A stretch of DNA of 64,000 nucleotides, from NCBI GenBank assembly GCA_024809215.1, contig JANUBW010000001.1, positions 558,001-622,000 of the forward strand, read 5' to 3'. This document shows positions 18,795 through 27,987 of the stretch, piece after piece. Made by a program: the position numbers and the translations under genes. The first letter of the stretch is position 1. Every line of letters begins with the position of its first letter. The DNA is from Niastella sp. OAS944. Its GTDB lineage: Bacteria; Bacteroidota; Bacteroidia; Chitinophagales; Chitinophagaceae. The notes under the pieces are model-generated. The model worked only from the letters and a program-made list of their open reading frames with translations, did no database searches and was not told where the DNA came from.

Positions 18795-20573
18795 TCAGTA
18801 CCCGGGATTTTGTTCAAGCCCCTGATTTACCTGCGTTTCTTTTATGGCAATAGGTAATAAATACATGGCATCTGTGAAATAAGGCGTGGTAACATTCTTC
18901 GGAGAATAGTTGAATGTACCACTCGCATTTTTGGTTATGGTTACTCCGTGCAGTGTAGTTCCGTAAACCGATTTCGCGATCTTCCACCTGCGGATGTCCC
19001 AAAACCTTTGTTCTTCAAATGCCAACTCAACGCGCCGTTCGTTCCGCACAACATCGCGCATCTGATCTTTCGACAATCCCAAAGGCAGCGCATAGGGTGA
19101 AAGACCGGCCCGCTGGCGAATTTTCTCAACAGCCGCATTTACAGAAGCATCAGGCCCTGAATATTCATTCTTTGCCTCGGCATATATTAAAAGAATGTCT
19201 GCATACCTGATGATGCTCCATGGTGGAATAAAGCCACCATCCCGGACAAAAGTGGTTGTATAATTGGCGCTGCTGCTATCGTTTGCGCAAAACTTTTTGG
19301 CGTAATAGCCTGTTTGTGTTTGCACAGGAGCCAGCGTAGCATCATTCGGTTTGTCTTTGCCTCCTTCAAAAGTTTCTATCGGTCTTTGCAGCCATTTAGC
19401 GCCATTATAAAACACAGTTTGTTCCAAACGGGGATCGCGGCCGGCATAAGGGTTTAATGGATTGTAACCGGAAGAAGGATCCGTAATTGCCTTGCCGTTC
19501 TTCATCGGAAAAGCATCGACAAATTCCTGTGTTGGGCTTACCCGGCCTTCACTATTTCGATTGGCTGGCTTATAGCCGGGCGGAGACATGTAATAGGCAT
19601 ATCCATTATCGTTACGGGGATCACTCATCCTGAAAAAAATGTGTTCTTTATTCGCCCGCTGCAATACCAGCGTATAACGGTTAGGTTCAAGGTCATAAAT
19701 GCCCAGGTCCATTACCGCTTTCGCCGCATCGGCGGCGGCTTTCCATCTTTCCGCACTGTAAGTGGCATACCCGGTATATAACTTATCAGGAGTTGATGAA
19801 GGATTAAACAGGGGGCTTGCGGCCAACAGCAATACCTTGGCCTTAATAGCCATCACAATACTTTTACGCATTCTTCCAAAGTCGGCATCGGTTGTTCTGC
19901 CGCTTAGAGGAACATCGGAACGAAGGCTGTCTTTAGCTATATCAAGTTCTGATACAATATAATTGACGCACTCTTCAAAGCTGTTGCGTTTTAAATTCAA
20001 TAATTCAGGATCATTGGGTTCATAAACTTTATCACCTACCAGGGGAACACCACCATACCGCCTGATGAGTTCGTAATAAAAATAAGCCCTGAGCGCCCGG
20101 GCCTCGTTGGTGAGCCATATTTTACGTGATGAATCGGCCCAGGGAACCCGCTGATAATTGTTTAAATAAATGTTCGCTGCCCTTATGGCACTGTAACTAT
20201 TGCCCCAGTTATCATCAAATGGTACAACAGGACTGTATCCGCCGCGAATGACATTCCATCCCTCATTTCCGTCGCCACTGGGAACAGCATCATCTGAAAA
20301 ACATTCCAATGGCACCAGTGAAGTATTGGTCCTCGGTGAGCTATTGAAAGCCCAACTTGAACTGCCCAGCATCCGGTTATACCCGGTAGGAATTTTCCCA
20401 TATATGTTGCCGACCCACCAATATGCCTGGGCTCCTGTAGGGTCCTTCTCATCGAAAATATAATCTATAGTAAACAGCTCAAGCGGTTTGTCTTCAAAAG
20501 CTTTTTTACAGGATGATATTGTAAAAATGAATGCAGTTAAGATAACACCGAGCAAGCTCAAATGCTTTTTCAT
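18795..20573 (-). CDS. SusD/RagB-family glycan-binding lipoprotein (PUL 1, first pair)
   Basis: The ATG at 20573 is preferred over the ATG at 20585 because it starts the lipoprotein signal MKKHLSLLGVILTAFIFTIS followed by SCKKAF (592 residues). SusD features: SSRKIWLTNEARALRAYFYYEL, RYGGVPLVGDKVYEP, PPWSIIRYADILLIYAEAK, RRVELAFEEQRFWDIRRW, and the ending LEQNPGY. It pairs with the SusC encoded just upstream. Its sequence is clearly different from the second SusD of the operon, so the two pairs probably bind different glycans or different-sized products. Confidence 0.95.
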   Translation of the reverse strand: MKKHLSLLGVILTAFIFTISSCKKAFEDKPLELFTIDYIFDEKDPTGAQAYWWVGNIYGKIPTGYNRMLGSSSWAFNSSPRTNTSLVPLECFSDDAVPSGDGNEGWNVIRGGYSPVVPFDDNWGNSYSAIRAANIYLNNYQRVPWADSSRKIWLTNEARALRAYFYYELIRRYGGVPLVGDKVYEPNDPELLNLKRNSFEECVNYIVSELDIAKDSLRSDVPLSGRTTDADFGRMRKSIVMAIKAKVLLLAASPLFNPSSTPDKLYTGYATYSAERWKAAADAAKAVMDLGIYDLEPNRYTLVLQRANKEHIFFRMSDPRNDNGYAYYMSPPGYKPANRNSEGRVSPTQEFVDAFPMKNGKAITDPSSGYNPLNPYAGRDPRLEQTVFYNGAKWLQRPIETFEGGKDKPNDATLAPVQTQTGYYAKKFCANDSSSANYTTTFVRDGGFIPPWSIIRYADILLIYAEAKNEYSGPDASVNAAVEKIRQRAGLSPYALPLGLSKDQMRDVVRNERRVELAFEEQRFWDIRRWKIAKSVYGTTLHGVTITKNASGTFNYSPKNVTTPYFTDAMYLLPIAIKETQVNQGLEQNPGY

Positions 20574-20590
20574 ACAACTATGCATTATCG

Positions 20591-23467
20591 TTAAAATTTA
20601 ATATTGATACCAAAATTGACAATCTTCATAACAGGATAAGCAGAACCCCAGGCCTCTGGGTCCAGGTCTTTTCTCATGTCAAAAATTTCGGCCCACGTAA
20701 GCAGGTTCAGCCCATTGGCAAAGAAACGTATGGAAGGAAGGCCAATTTTGCGAGATAATTTTTCCGGAAATGTATATCCCAGCTCTACGTTTTTGAGGCG
20801 CACAAAATCATTGTTCTTCAACCAAAAGGAAGATGTTTGGGTATTATTTGTATTGTTTCCCAACCACAACCTGGGCTGTTGTGCTGTTTCTGCCGTTTCT
20901 GCTGTAAAGCGGCCCAGGTTATATTCATAGGCGTTATTTTGCCCATTGTTGCCAAAACCGTTCATGAAATCGCCGTTGAAATAACTCCGGCGGTTAAACG
21001 TACCCTGAACAAGCAGGGAAAGATCAAAACCTTTAAAACTGAAACCGGTATGAAGGCCATAATAGATAGTAGGTTTTGCATTACCAATGGGCCCCTGGTC
21101 GTCGATCGTGATCTGGCCATCACCATTGCGATCAAGATAACGGATGTCACCGGGCCTTAAAGAAGATTTGGGAGATGAAGGCAGTACTGCGGTAGCAGCA
21201 TCGTTAATTTCATCGTAAGATTTAAACAAGCCAACGGCCGTATAACCATATTGCAGCCCCACGGGTTTGCCTGTCGTAACCTGGTAGTCGTAATTTTTGG
21301 GCAATTCTGCATTGTAAACCACTTTCGATTGCACCAGCGAAAAATTTACTGAGGCGAACCAGGTAAATTTCTTTATGCTTTGTTGCCAGGTAACGGAAAT
21401 ATCTGTGCCCCAATAGTTGAACCGCTGATAATTTTTATTCGGATAGCCTGCGCCAAATATCGCAGTTGTCATGGTAGGTGCAGCTACCAGGTCATAGAAC
21501 TTATTGAAGAAATAGTCGGCAGTTATTGTCAGCTTGTTGTGCCAGAGTCCAAGGTCAATTCCGGCATCAAGCTTTTTTGCTTTTTCGGGAACAAGACCTG
21601 TATTGGCAATAGCGTTTTCTCCTGAGGCTTTGTCGAGCGAAGAGCCGGAGCCAAACCAATAACCATTGGCGTTAAAATAGGTTTGTATATACGTAAAGTA
21701 CCCGGCATTTGCCTGACCGGTCAATCCATACGTGGCTCTTAGCTTCAGGTTGCTGATAAAAGGAAGGTTGTGGTTGATGAACGTTTCTTTATGCAGATTC
21801 CAGCCAATGCCTCCTGCCCAATAAGTTGCCCAACGTTTTGATGGTTCAAGCCAGTTGTACCCACCATAGCTAACAGCGCCTTCTCCTGTATATTTTTCAT
21901 TAAAACAATAGTTCAATTTACCCGAATAAGCCGTATATTTTTCCGGAAGATTGGTAGAACTGAATGCCAGCCTGTTTTGCTGGTTGGCAACTGTAAGTAT
22001 TGAAATGGCGTGCTTTTTAAAAGTTCTGTCATAACCGAGCGACCCTTCCAAATACACCATGCGATATCTGTCATTTGCAGCACCCGCAGTTGTTTGCTCA
22101 GTCGTAGAACCATACTTGGTGTACCCGTTATTCAGATACTGGTAAACTTCAAAATTCTTGGAACGTGTTGTGGTATAATAAACCGTATTGTTGTTGGAAG
22201 CTTTTGCCTTCAGCACAAGGCCTCTTGTAAACACATCCAATTTTTGAGTAACCTCCAGATCAACCGCAATATCTCTTACATCCTGGAACTGGTATCCCCT
22301 GGCAACGGCTTGCCCCCATATATTGGTATTGCCCTGGTATTTATCGCTGCCACCCAATGTACCATCAGGATTGAAAACAGGGTAAGCCAATTGCGGCGTA
22401 TTTAATAAGGACGAAAAAATGCCAGACACACCGCCACCGGGCTGGTTATACCGTTGAAAACGACCGAAGAGGTTCAATTGCACAAAAGTTACAGGTGTTA
22501 CATCTACGCCCACATTCGAACGCAAAGCATACCGGTCAAGTTGAGCGTTTGTGTTGTATTTATTATCATCGCTGGTTTTAATGATCCCTTTTTCTTTTAT
22601 ATTGTCCAGGTCAACAAAATACCTGAACCCTTTTCCACTACCCTGTATATTAAGGTTATAACGATGTACGCCGGCCCTGTTTTTTAAAACGGTAGTGTAC
22701 CAGTTCACATCAGGGTAACTATATGGGTCTGTATGATTTTGGTATGCATCAATCTGGGCCTGTGTATATTGAGGAATAACCGGCGTTGTTCCGGCATCGT
22801 TTTGCCTGGCCTCATTATACAAAGTGGCATATTGCCAGGCCGGCAGGGGTTTGGGAACAGCTGTTGGCGTTTCAAAGCCCGATTGAGCGGTAAATGAAAT
22901 ACGGGGCTTACCAACATCGCCTTTTTTTGTTCTGATAGAAATTATTCCGTACGAGGAACGCTGGCCCAACATCACGGTCGATAGTGCATCTTTTAATACG
23001 CTTATAGATTCTATCTGTTCCGGATCAATGGATTGATAGCCCCTTTCAACACCATCTATCAAAATGATTTGCGCTCTTGCCCCACGGATATTGAAACTCA
23101 TTCCGTTACCATCCAGGCCAGGTCCGCCACTGCTAAACGTAATATTCAAACCAGGTATGCGGCCGGGTAATGCCTGTAAAAATTGAGGACTCGGCGTAGT
23201 GGTCAATTGATTGGTATAAACTGTGGCAACAGACTGCAGTGACCTGCTTTTTGCCTGTTCTCCAAAAAGAATTGGAACAGCCGCAGGGGATTTGGGGATC
23301 TCAATAACAGAATCGGGTTTTTGACCGGCCTTTGTTTCGGCAACCTGTGCCCTGGCAGAAGAAAATACAAGCAGCATAATAGTCACGAAAACCAGGTTGA
23401 CTTTATAATATGGCAGCCTTTTAAAACGGGAAGGTGGCAAACCTCCGGCAGTTAGTTTTCTTTTCAT
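20591..23467 (-). CDS. SusC/RagA-family TonB-dependent transporter lacking the N-terminal regulatory-like domain
   Basis: 958 residues. A long basic N-region precedes the signal hydrophobic core (VNLVFVTIMLLVFSSARAQ, about 22-41). The usual carboxypeptidase-regulatory-like domain is missing: only about 45 Pro-rich residues separate the signal from the plug domain, which starts near SRSLQSVATVYTNQLTTTPS. Plug motifs: QALPGRIPGLNITFSSGGPG, IRGARAQIILIDGVERG and VLKDALSTVMLGQRSSYGI. The barrel ends MKIVNFGINIKF. First gene after the presumed operon promoter, 5 bp before the downstream ORF boundary of its susD. Import of glycan fragments is expected; the missing domain is unusual compared with the other two SusC proteins in the window. 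Confidence 0.93.
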   Translation of the reverse strand: MKRKLTAGGLPPSRFKRLPYYKVNLVFVTIMLLVFSSARAQVAETKAGQKPDSVIEIPKSPAAVPILFGEQAKSRSLQSVATVYTNQLTTTPSPQFLQALPGRIPGLNITFSSGGPGLDGNGMSFNIRGARAQIILIDGVERGYQSIDPEQIESISVLKDALSTVMLGQRSSYGIISIRTKKGDVGKPRISFTAQSGFETPTAVPKPLPAWQYATLYNEARQNDAGTTPVIPQYTQAQIDAYQNHTDPYSYPDVNWYTTVLKNRAGVHRYNLNIQGSGKGFRYFVDLDNIKEKGIIKTSDDNKYNTNAQLDRYALRSNVGVDVTPVTFVQLNLFGRFQRYNQPGGGVSGIFSSLLNTPQLAYPVFNPDGTLGGSDKYQGNTNIWGQAVARGYQFQDVRDIAVDLEVTQKLDVFTRGLVLKAKASNNNTVYYTTTRSKNFEVYQYLNNGYTKYGSTTEQTTAGAANDRYRMVYLEGSLGYDRTFKKHAISILTVANQQNRLAFSSTNLPEKYTAYSGKLNYCFNEKYTGEGAVSYGGYNWLEPSKRWATYWAGGIGWNLHKETFINHNLPFISNLKLRATYGLTGQANAGYFTYIQTYFNANGYWFGSGSSLDKASGENAIANTGLVPEKAKKLDAGIDLGLWHNKLTITADYFFNKFYDLVAAPTMTTAIFGAGYPNKNYQRFNYWGTDISVTWQQSIKKFTWFASVNFSLVQSKVVYNAELPKNYDYQVTTGKPVGLQYGYTAVGLFKSYDEINDAATAVLPSSPKSSLRPGDIRYLDRNGDGQITIDDQGPIGNAKPTIYYGLHTGFSFKGFDLSLLVQGTFNRRSYFNGDFMNGFGNNGQNNAYEYNLGRFTAETAETAQQPRLWLGNNTNNTQTSSFWLKNNDFVRLKNVELGYTFPEKLSRKIGLPSIRFFANGLNLLTWAEIFDMRKDLDPEAWGSAYPVMKIVNFGINIKF

Positions 23468-23593
23468 AATGGCAATTTTTTAAGCAAAAGAATCCTGTTA
23501 GGGCATAAACCGCTTTTACCCTATCAGTTAATAGTGATGTTTTGGATAAGCGTAAAGCTAGCGTGGTAATACAGATATTGAGGGAAATTCAGG

Positions 23594-23621
23594 AGGGGGG
23601 TAAACTCCCAATAAGGGGGGT
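23594..23621 (-). promoter_or_regulatory. Direct repeat ACCCCCCT-N12-ACCCCCCT upstream of the susC operon
   Basis: On the plus strand AGGGGGGT occurs at 23594-23601 and again at 23614-23621, exactly 20 bp apart (two helical turns). It lies between the sensor gene stop (23633) and the first susC start (23467). On the minus strand the sequence TAGCTTTA further downstream could be a -7-like box. AraC-type DNA-binding domains of hybrid sensors commonly use direct repeats, so this is the best candidate operator for the sensor encoded next door. Assignment is inference. Confidence 0.5.
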
Positions 23622-23632
23622 GGAGACGCCAA

Positions 23633-26600
23633 TTAGCCCTCGGGATTGAGTGATTCCTTGTCAACAGTGTACTGCTTTCCATGAACCTGGCGGTACTTTT
23701 TTACATAGTCTGAAGGGTTCATGCCGAAAAGCTTGTTAAACTGCTCGCGGAAGTATTTAATATCTCCTATGCCTACTTTGTAGGCGGTTTCCTTAATACT
23801 GTAGTCGGTTTTTATAAAAAGCTCAGCGGCTTTCCTGAGGCGGATAGACCGGATAAAAATATTTACCGGCTGGCCGGAAACCGATTTTACTTTACGCAGC
23901 AGGCTCGAATGGCTCATGCCCATTTCGTTCAATAATGTTTGAACCGTAAAGTTTTTGTCCATTAAATGGCTTTCAACAATGGAAATGCATTTGTGCAAAA
24001 ACTCCCTGTATTCGGAAGAAACCTTAAAATCGTTTTTATTGAGGGTTATCTCGTTGTAAAAATACTTCTGGAGCGTATTGCGATTTTTTAAAAGCGTGGT
24101 GACCCGTGCAATGAGCAGTTTGCTGTCGAAAGGTTTTACAATATAATCATCTGCACCACCTTCCACTCCCTGTAGTTTCAGTTCGTCGGACGTAGCGCCG
24201 GTTAATAAGATAACCGGCACATGGCTTAACTGTTCATTTTCTTTAAGCGCCTTGCAAAGCTCAATCCCGTTCATTTCCTTCATGTGAATGTCGGAAATGA
24301 TGAGGCCGGGGAAATACTTTTGAGCCATAACCAAACCAGCTTCGCCGTTTTCTGCCTGGTATATTTTATACGTGTCTTTAAACAGGCGAACCAGGTATTG
24401 CCTGATCGATTCATCATCATCTATAATAAGAATAGATTGCTTTTCAGAAACCAGTTCCGTTAACGGTTCTTCATTTGTATTATCTTCCCCGGTTTCAGTT
24501 TCCTCTTTCAGTACATCGAGTAGTTGTGGTGCAGCTTCTGTTTCTGAAATAATAACATCTGCACCAAAATGCGCTTTACCTTTTTGAAGCTTTAATGTAA
24601 AAGTTGTTCCCTGTCCTTCTTCGCTTTCGTAGGAAATGGTTCCCTCGTGCTGTTCTGTAAAATGTTTTACAAGGAAAAGCCCGATGCCGAAACCTGCTTT
24701 TGAACTCGTTTTTGTTCTTTCGGCTTTATAAAATTTATCGAAAAGCTTTTCTCCTGTTTCGAATGGAATGCCTGCACCATTGTCCTGCACTTTGATTATA
24801 ATATCCTCTGGTCCTTCTTCAATTGAAAGTCTGATACTGCCTTCAGCAGATGTATATTTCAATGCATTGGAAAGAAGGTTATATAAGATTATCTCCAGCT
24901 TTTCCCGGTCTGCATAGATCTCATGATCTTTATTGGCGCAATCAAAAACATAATTTATGCGCTGCGTTTTTGCCTGTTGAATAAAACACAGGTACACTTC
25001 GTACGCCAGATCGTGAAGGTTAAGCCTGGATGGTTTTATCTTGTCCAAACCGCTCTCTGCCTTCCTGAATAAAAGCAACTGGTCAACAAGACTGAGCATT
25101 CGCCTGGCGTTTCGGTAAACGATATTCAGCTCCCCTTTTTCTTTCTGTTCACTGGAATTCTTCTCTAACAGTTCTTTAACCGGGTTAATGATTAATGTTA
25201 ACGGTGTTCTGAATTCATGAGAGATGTTGGTGAAAAAAGAAATTTTCTTTTCGTTGATCTCTCTTTCCCGTTCATTCAGGATCCGTTCTTTTTCCAACTC
25301 GGCATGTTCTCTTTCTCTTTCCGCCCGTTCTTTTTCCAGTTCGGCTTTCTCCACTGCTAATTCGGCAAGGCTCCTTTCCTTTTCAGAGCGCTCATTTTCT
25401 GTATTAAGCCTGGCGATCTTTACTTCGTATTGCAGTCTGGTTTGTTTAGCACGGTATTGAAAGTAAAAATAAACGGCGGCGCCAATCATCACTGTATAAA
25501 CAAAATACGCCCACCAGGTTCTGTACCAGGGCGGCAGCACTATAATTTCAATCTCCACCTCTTCAACATTCCATTGGCCTTCGGCATTGGTGTTTTTTAC
25601 CCGGAAAGTGTATGCGCCTTCCGAAAGATGGCTGTAAACTACTTTTCGCGTATTGCCGCAATAGTTCCAGTCTTTATCGGACCCCTGCATGTAATAAGCA
25701 TATTGAATTTTATCAGGCGCCGAATATTCGAGCGCTGCAAATTCAAATGAAAGAACGGCTTTATTATAGGGGATCTTTATGCGCTCTATACGATTGGAAT
25801 CCGTTCTTAGCTCAAGCGAAGGATACTTTTCAATAGAAGTATTGGCAACTTTCACATCTGTTACAAAGATCTTCGGATTGCCGTTGACAGTGGTAATGCT
25901 TTCAGGGCGGAATAAAGAAAATCCCTTAATACCGCCAAAAGCAAATTCGCCGGATCGTAATTTTAATGCCGCATGATAGTTAAACTGGTTGCTTTGCAAC
26001 CCATCACCCTGATAATAGTTCTTGAATGTCTTGTTTTTAGGATTGAATTTGGCAATGCCATTAAAAGTGCTCATCCACAAATTACCTTCTGCATCTTCCA
26101 AAATGGTTAATATGGAATTGCTGCAAAGACCTTCGTCTGTGGTGTACCGGGCAATGATCTTTCCCTGCTTTCTGTCGAACAGCAGCAATCCCCCTCCTTC
26201 CGTACCCACCCAAAAATTGCCGGTGCGGTCTTCCATTATAACGCTAACCGGTTTACCAATGGAATAAGAAACATGTTTTTTGCCGGCTTTATCAATTTGC
26301 ACCAGGTGATCTATGCCACCGCCCCAAAAAACCTTATTCCTGTCTTCCTTCAATACATACAGGTCCTTCAGCCTGTCATCAAACAATTCAAAAACCTTTT
26401 TCTGCCTGTTCAATTTGAACAGCCCGTATTGCTGTGTGCTTAGCCAAAAATTTTGTTCCCCATCTTCAAGAAGATTGGGACCTATAGGATGAAAAGTGAG
26501 TGAAGTATTCTTAGGGTCAATACAGTTGAAGTGTTCAAACTTCCCGTTGTTAAAACGGTTTACTCCGCCACGATAAGTGGTTACCCACAGGTTGTTTTGA

Positions 26601-27838
26601 AAATCGGATTGAATGTCGGTAACAAAATTATCGCTTAGTGAATAAGGGTTCCCACTGTCATGACGGTAATTCGTAAACGAGTTCAATTTCCTGTTCCAGA
26701 TACTCAGGCCGCCACCATCCGTCCCAATCCATAAATCACTGTTGGGAGCTTCGTAAAACGATAAAATATGATTGCTGATAAGCGTGTTGGTTGTGGCTGG
26801 ATTTGATACAATATTTTGAAAACGCTCTTTATTTGGATCAATGACATTGATGCCGCCTCTTAAAGTGCCAATCCATTTTCTTGATTGCCCGTCGATCCAA
26901 ATAGAATACACAGCATTGCTCGATAAGGAATTAGGCGCTCTTGTATTCGATAAAATCTGTGCATCACCGCTTTCTGTATTTAAGATAACCACACCACCAC
27001 CATTTGTTGCGATCCACAATTCATTGCTTTTATTTACAGTAACGGCTGCAACAGTATTGTAGTTTAGTTTTTTATTTGCTTCATTATAAACACCATCGAA
27101 GGAATTAGAAGCGATGTTGTACCGGAACAAACCCTCATTCGTGCCTATCCACAAATAACCATTTGTCGCTTCAATACAATTGGCCGACCTAATGGCTGCG
27201 TTTACCAGTTTTGCTTTTTTGGATTTATAATCATAGACATACAAGCCTTTATTGGCGACAAATAACCAGATGTTCTTATTGGCCGCTTTGATTGTAGTAA
27301 CACGATAAGGAGAATTAACATCGTTCTCTAACGGTACTCTATAAGCAACGTGTTCGCCTTTTGGAAAAAAGAGCAGGCCTTTGTCGGCTGTAGCAATAAA
27401 CATATTGCTTTGCTGGTCTGCTTCAATATCGTTAATGACCGAGTTTAGCTGTTCTGCGTTTTTTTGGATGTTATAATAATAAAGAAAAGAAAAATTGTTC
27501 GACAGGCTTTGATAAACACATGCGCCCTGCCTTGTGCCTATCCACAAATCGCCCTTTGCATCTTCACTGATGGCATTGATCCAGTTGTTAATTAGGGTCC
27601 GGTTGTTTTTGAAATTATTTCTGAAGATCTTGAATTCATATCCATCATATCGGTTTAGTCCATCGTAGGTGCCAAACCACATAAAACCATTTTTATCCTG
27701 GTAAATGCATCTTACAAAATTGTTCGACAAGCCCTGATCAATCCCCAGGTAAGCACTCACCGGATAGCCGGCAAAGGAGGTGTGCCAGGCAAGAAAGAAC
27801 ACCACAAAGCAGGCATGCTTTTGAAAAATCCTTTTCAT
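23633..27838 (-). CDS. Hybrid two-component system sensor/regulator (HTCS)
   Basis: One-protein signalling system of about 1401 residues. The ATG at 27838 gives signal MKRIFQKHACFVVFFLAW; the upstream TTG at 27865 does not. Order (rough): signal peptide; periplasmic two-component-regulator propeller repeats 30-720 (many LWIGT / WIGTDGGGL units); Y_Y_Y domain 735-800; membrane helix near 810-830 (WWAYFVYTVMIGAAVYFYF); charged coiled coil 840-890; HisKA with phospho-His in NISHEFRTPLTL; HATPase with NLLSNALKY, DNGAGIP and GFGIGLFLVKHF; receiver with phospho-Asp in LIISDIHMKEMNG; AraC-type double HTH at the C-terminus (SHSSLLRKVKSVSG, IKETAYKVGIGDIKYFREQF). It senses a glycan fragment in the periplasm and activates the adjacent PUL. 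Confidence 0.95.
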   Translation of the reverse strand: MKRIFQKHACFVVFFLAWHTSFAGYPVSAYLGIDQGLSNNFVRCIYQDKNGFMWFGTYDGLNRYDGYEFKIFRNNFKNNRTLINNWINAISEDAKGDLWIGTRQGACVYQSLSNNFSFLYYYNIQKNAEQLNSVINDIEADQQSNMFIATADKGLLFFPKGEHVAYRVPLENDVNSPYRVTTIKAANKNIWLFVANKGLYVYDYKSKKAKLVNAAIRSANCIEATNGYLWIGTNEGLFRYNIASNSFDGVYNEANKKLNYNTVAAVTVNKSNELWIATNGGGVVILNTESGDAQILSNTRAPNSLSSNAVYSIWIDGQSRKWIGTLRGGINVIDPNKERFQNIVSNPATTNTLISNHILSFYEAPNSDLWIGTDGGGLSIWNRKLNSFTNYRHDSGNPYSLSDNFVTDIQSDFQNNLWVTTYRGGVNRFNNGKFEHFNCIDPKNTSLTFHPIGPNLLEDGEQNFWLSTQQYGLFKLNRQKKVFELFDDRLKDLYVLKEDRNKVFWGGGIDHLVQIDKAGKKHVSYSIGKPVSVIMEDRTGNFWVGTEGGGLLLFDRKQGKIIARYTTDEGLCSNSILTILEDAEGNLWMSTFNGIAKFNPKNKTFKNYYQGDGLQSNQFNYHAALKLRSGEFAFGGIKGFSLFRPESITTVNGNPKIFVTDVKVANTSIEKYPSLELRTDSNRIERIKIPYNKAVLSFEFAALEYSAPDKIQYAYYMQGSDKDWNYCGNTRKVVYSHLSEGAYTFRVKNTNAEGQWNVEEVEIEIIVLPPWYRTWWAYFVYTVMIGAAVYFYFQYRAKQTRLQYEVKIARLNTENERSEKERSLAELAVEKAELEKERAEREREHAELEKERILNEREREINEKKISFFTNISHEFRTPLTLIINPVKELLEKNSSEQKEKGELNIVYRNARRMLSLVDQLLLFRKAESGLDKIKPSRLNLHDLAYEVYLCFIQQAKTQRINYVFDCANKDHEIYADREKLEIILYNLLSNALKYTSAEGSIRLSIEEGPEDIIIKVQDNGAGIPFETGEKLFDKFYKAERTKTSSKAGFGIGLFLVKHFTEQHEGTISYESEEGQGTTFTLKLQKGKAHFGADVIISETEAAPQLLDVLKEETETGEDNTNEEPLTELVSEKQSILIIDDDESIRQYLVRLFKDTYKIYQAENGEAGLVMAQKYFPGLIISDIHMKEMNGIELCKALKENEQLSHVPVILLTGATSDELKLQGVEGGADDYIVKPFDSKLLIARVTTLLKNRNTLQKYFYNEITLNKNDFKVSSEYREFLHKCISIVESHLMDKNFTVQTLLNEMGMSHSSLLRKVKSVSGQPVNIFIRSIRLRKAAELFIKTDYSIKETAYKVGIGDIKYFREQFNKLFGMNPSDYVKKYRQVHGKQYTVDKESLNPEG

Positions 27839-27904
27839 ATAAAAGCAGTTGGCAACCGTTTGCAATCATTTTCTCAACCAGGAAAATTTTTCCCGGCGTT
27901 TGTC

Positions 27905-27912
27905 CAAATTTA
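27905..27912 (-). promoter_or_regulatory. Candidate -7 box TAAATTTG for the hybrid sensor gene
   Basis: The minus strand reads TAAATTTG, an exact match to the Bacteroidota TAnnTTTG consensus, about 67 bp before the sensor ATG at 27838. No convincing -33 TTTG was found at the usual distance. A 14-bp perfect palindrome, GTTTTATATAAAAC, lies 40 bp further upstream (27953-27966). Confidence 0.4.
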
Positions 27913-27987
27913 TCATTAACTCTTTGCGCTTTCATTGCACTAAAAAGACTTTGTTTTATATAAAACCGACCGTCAAAAAGTCCACCA

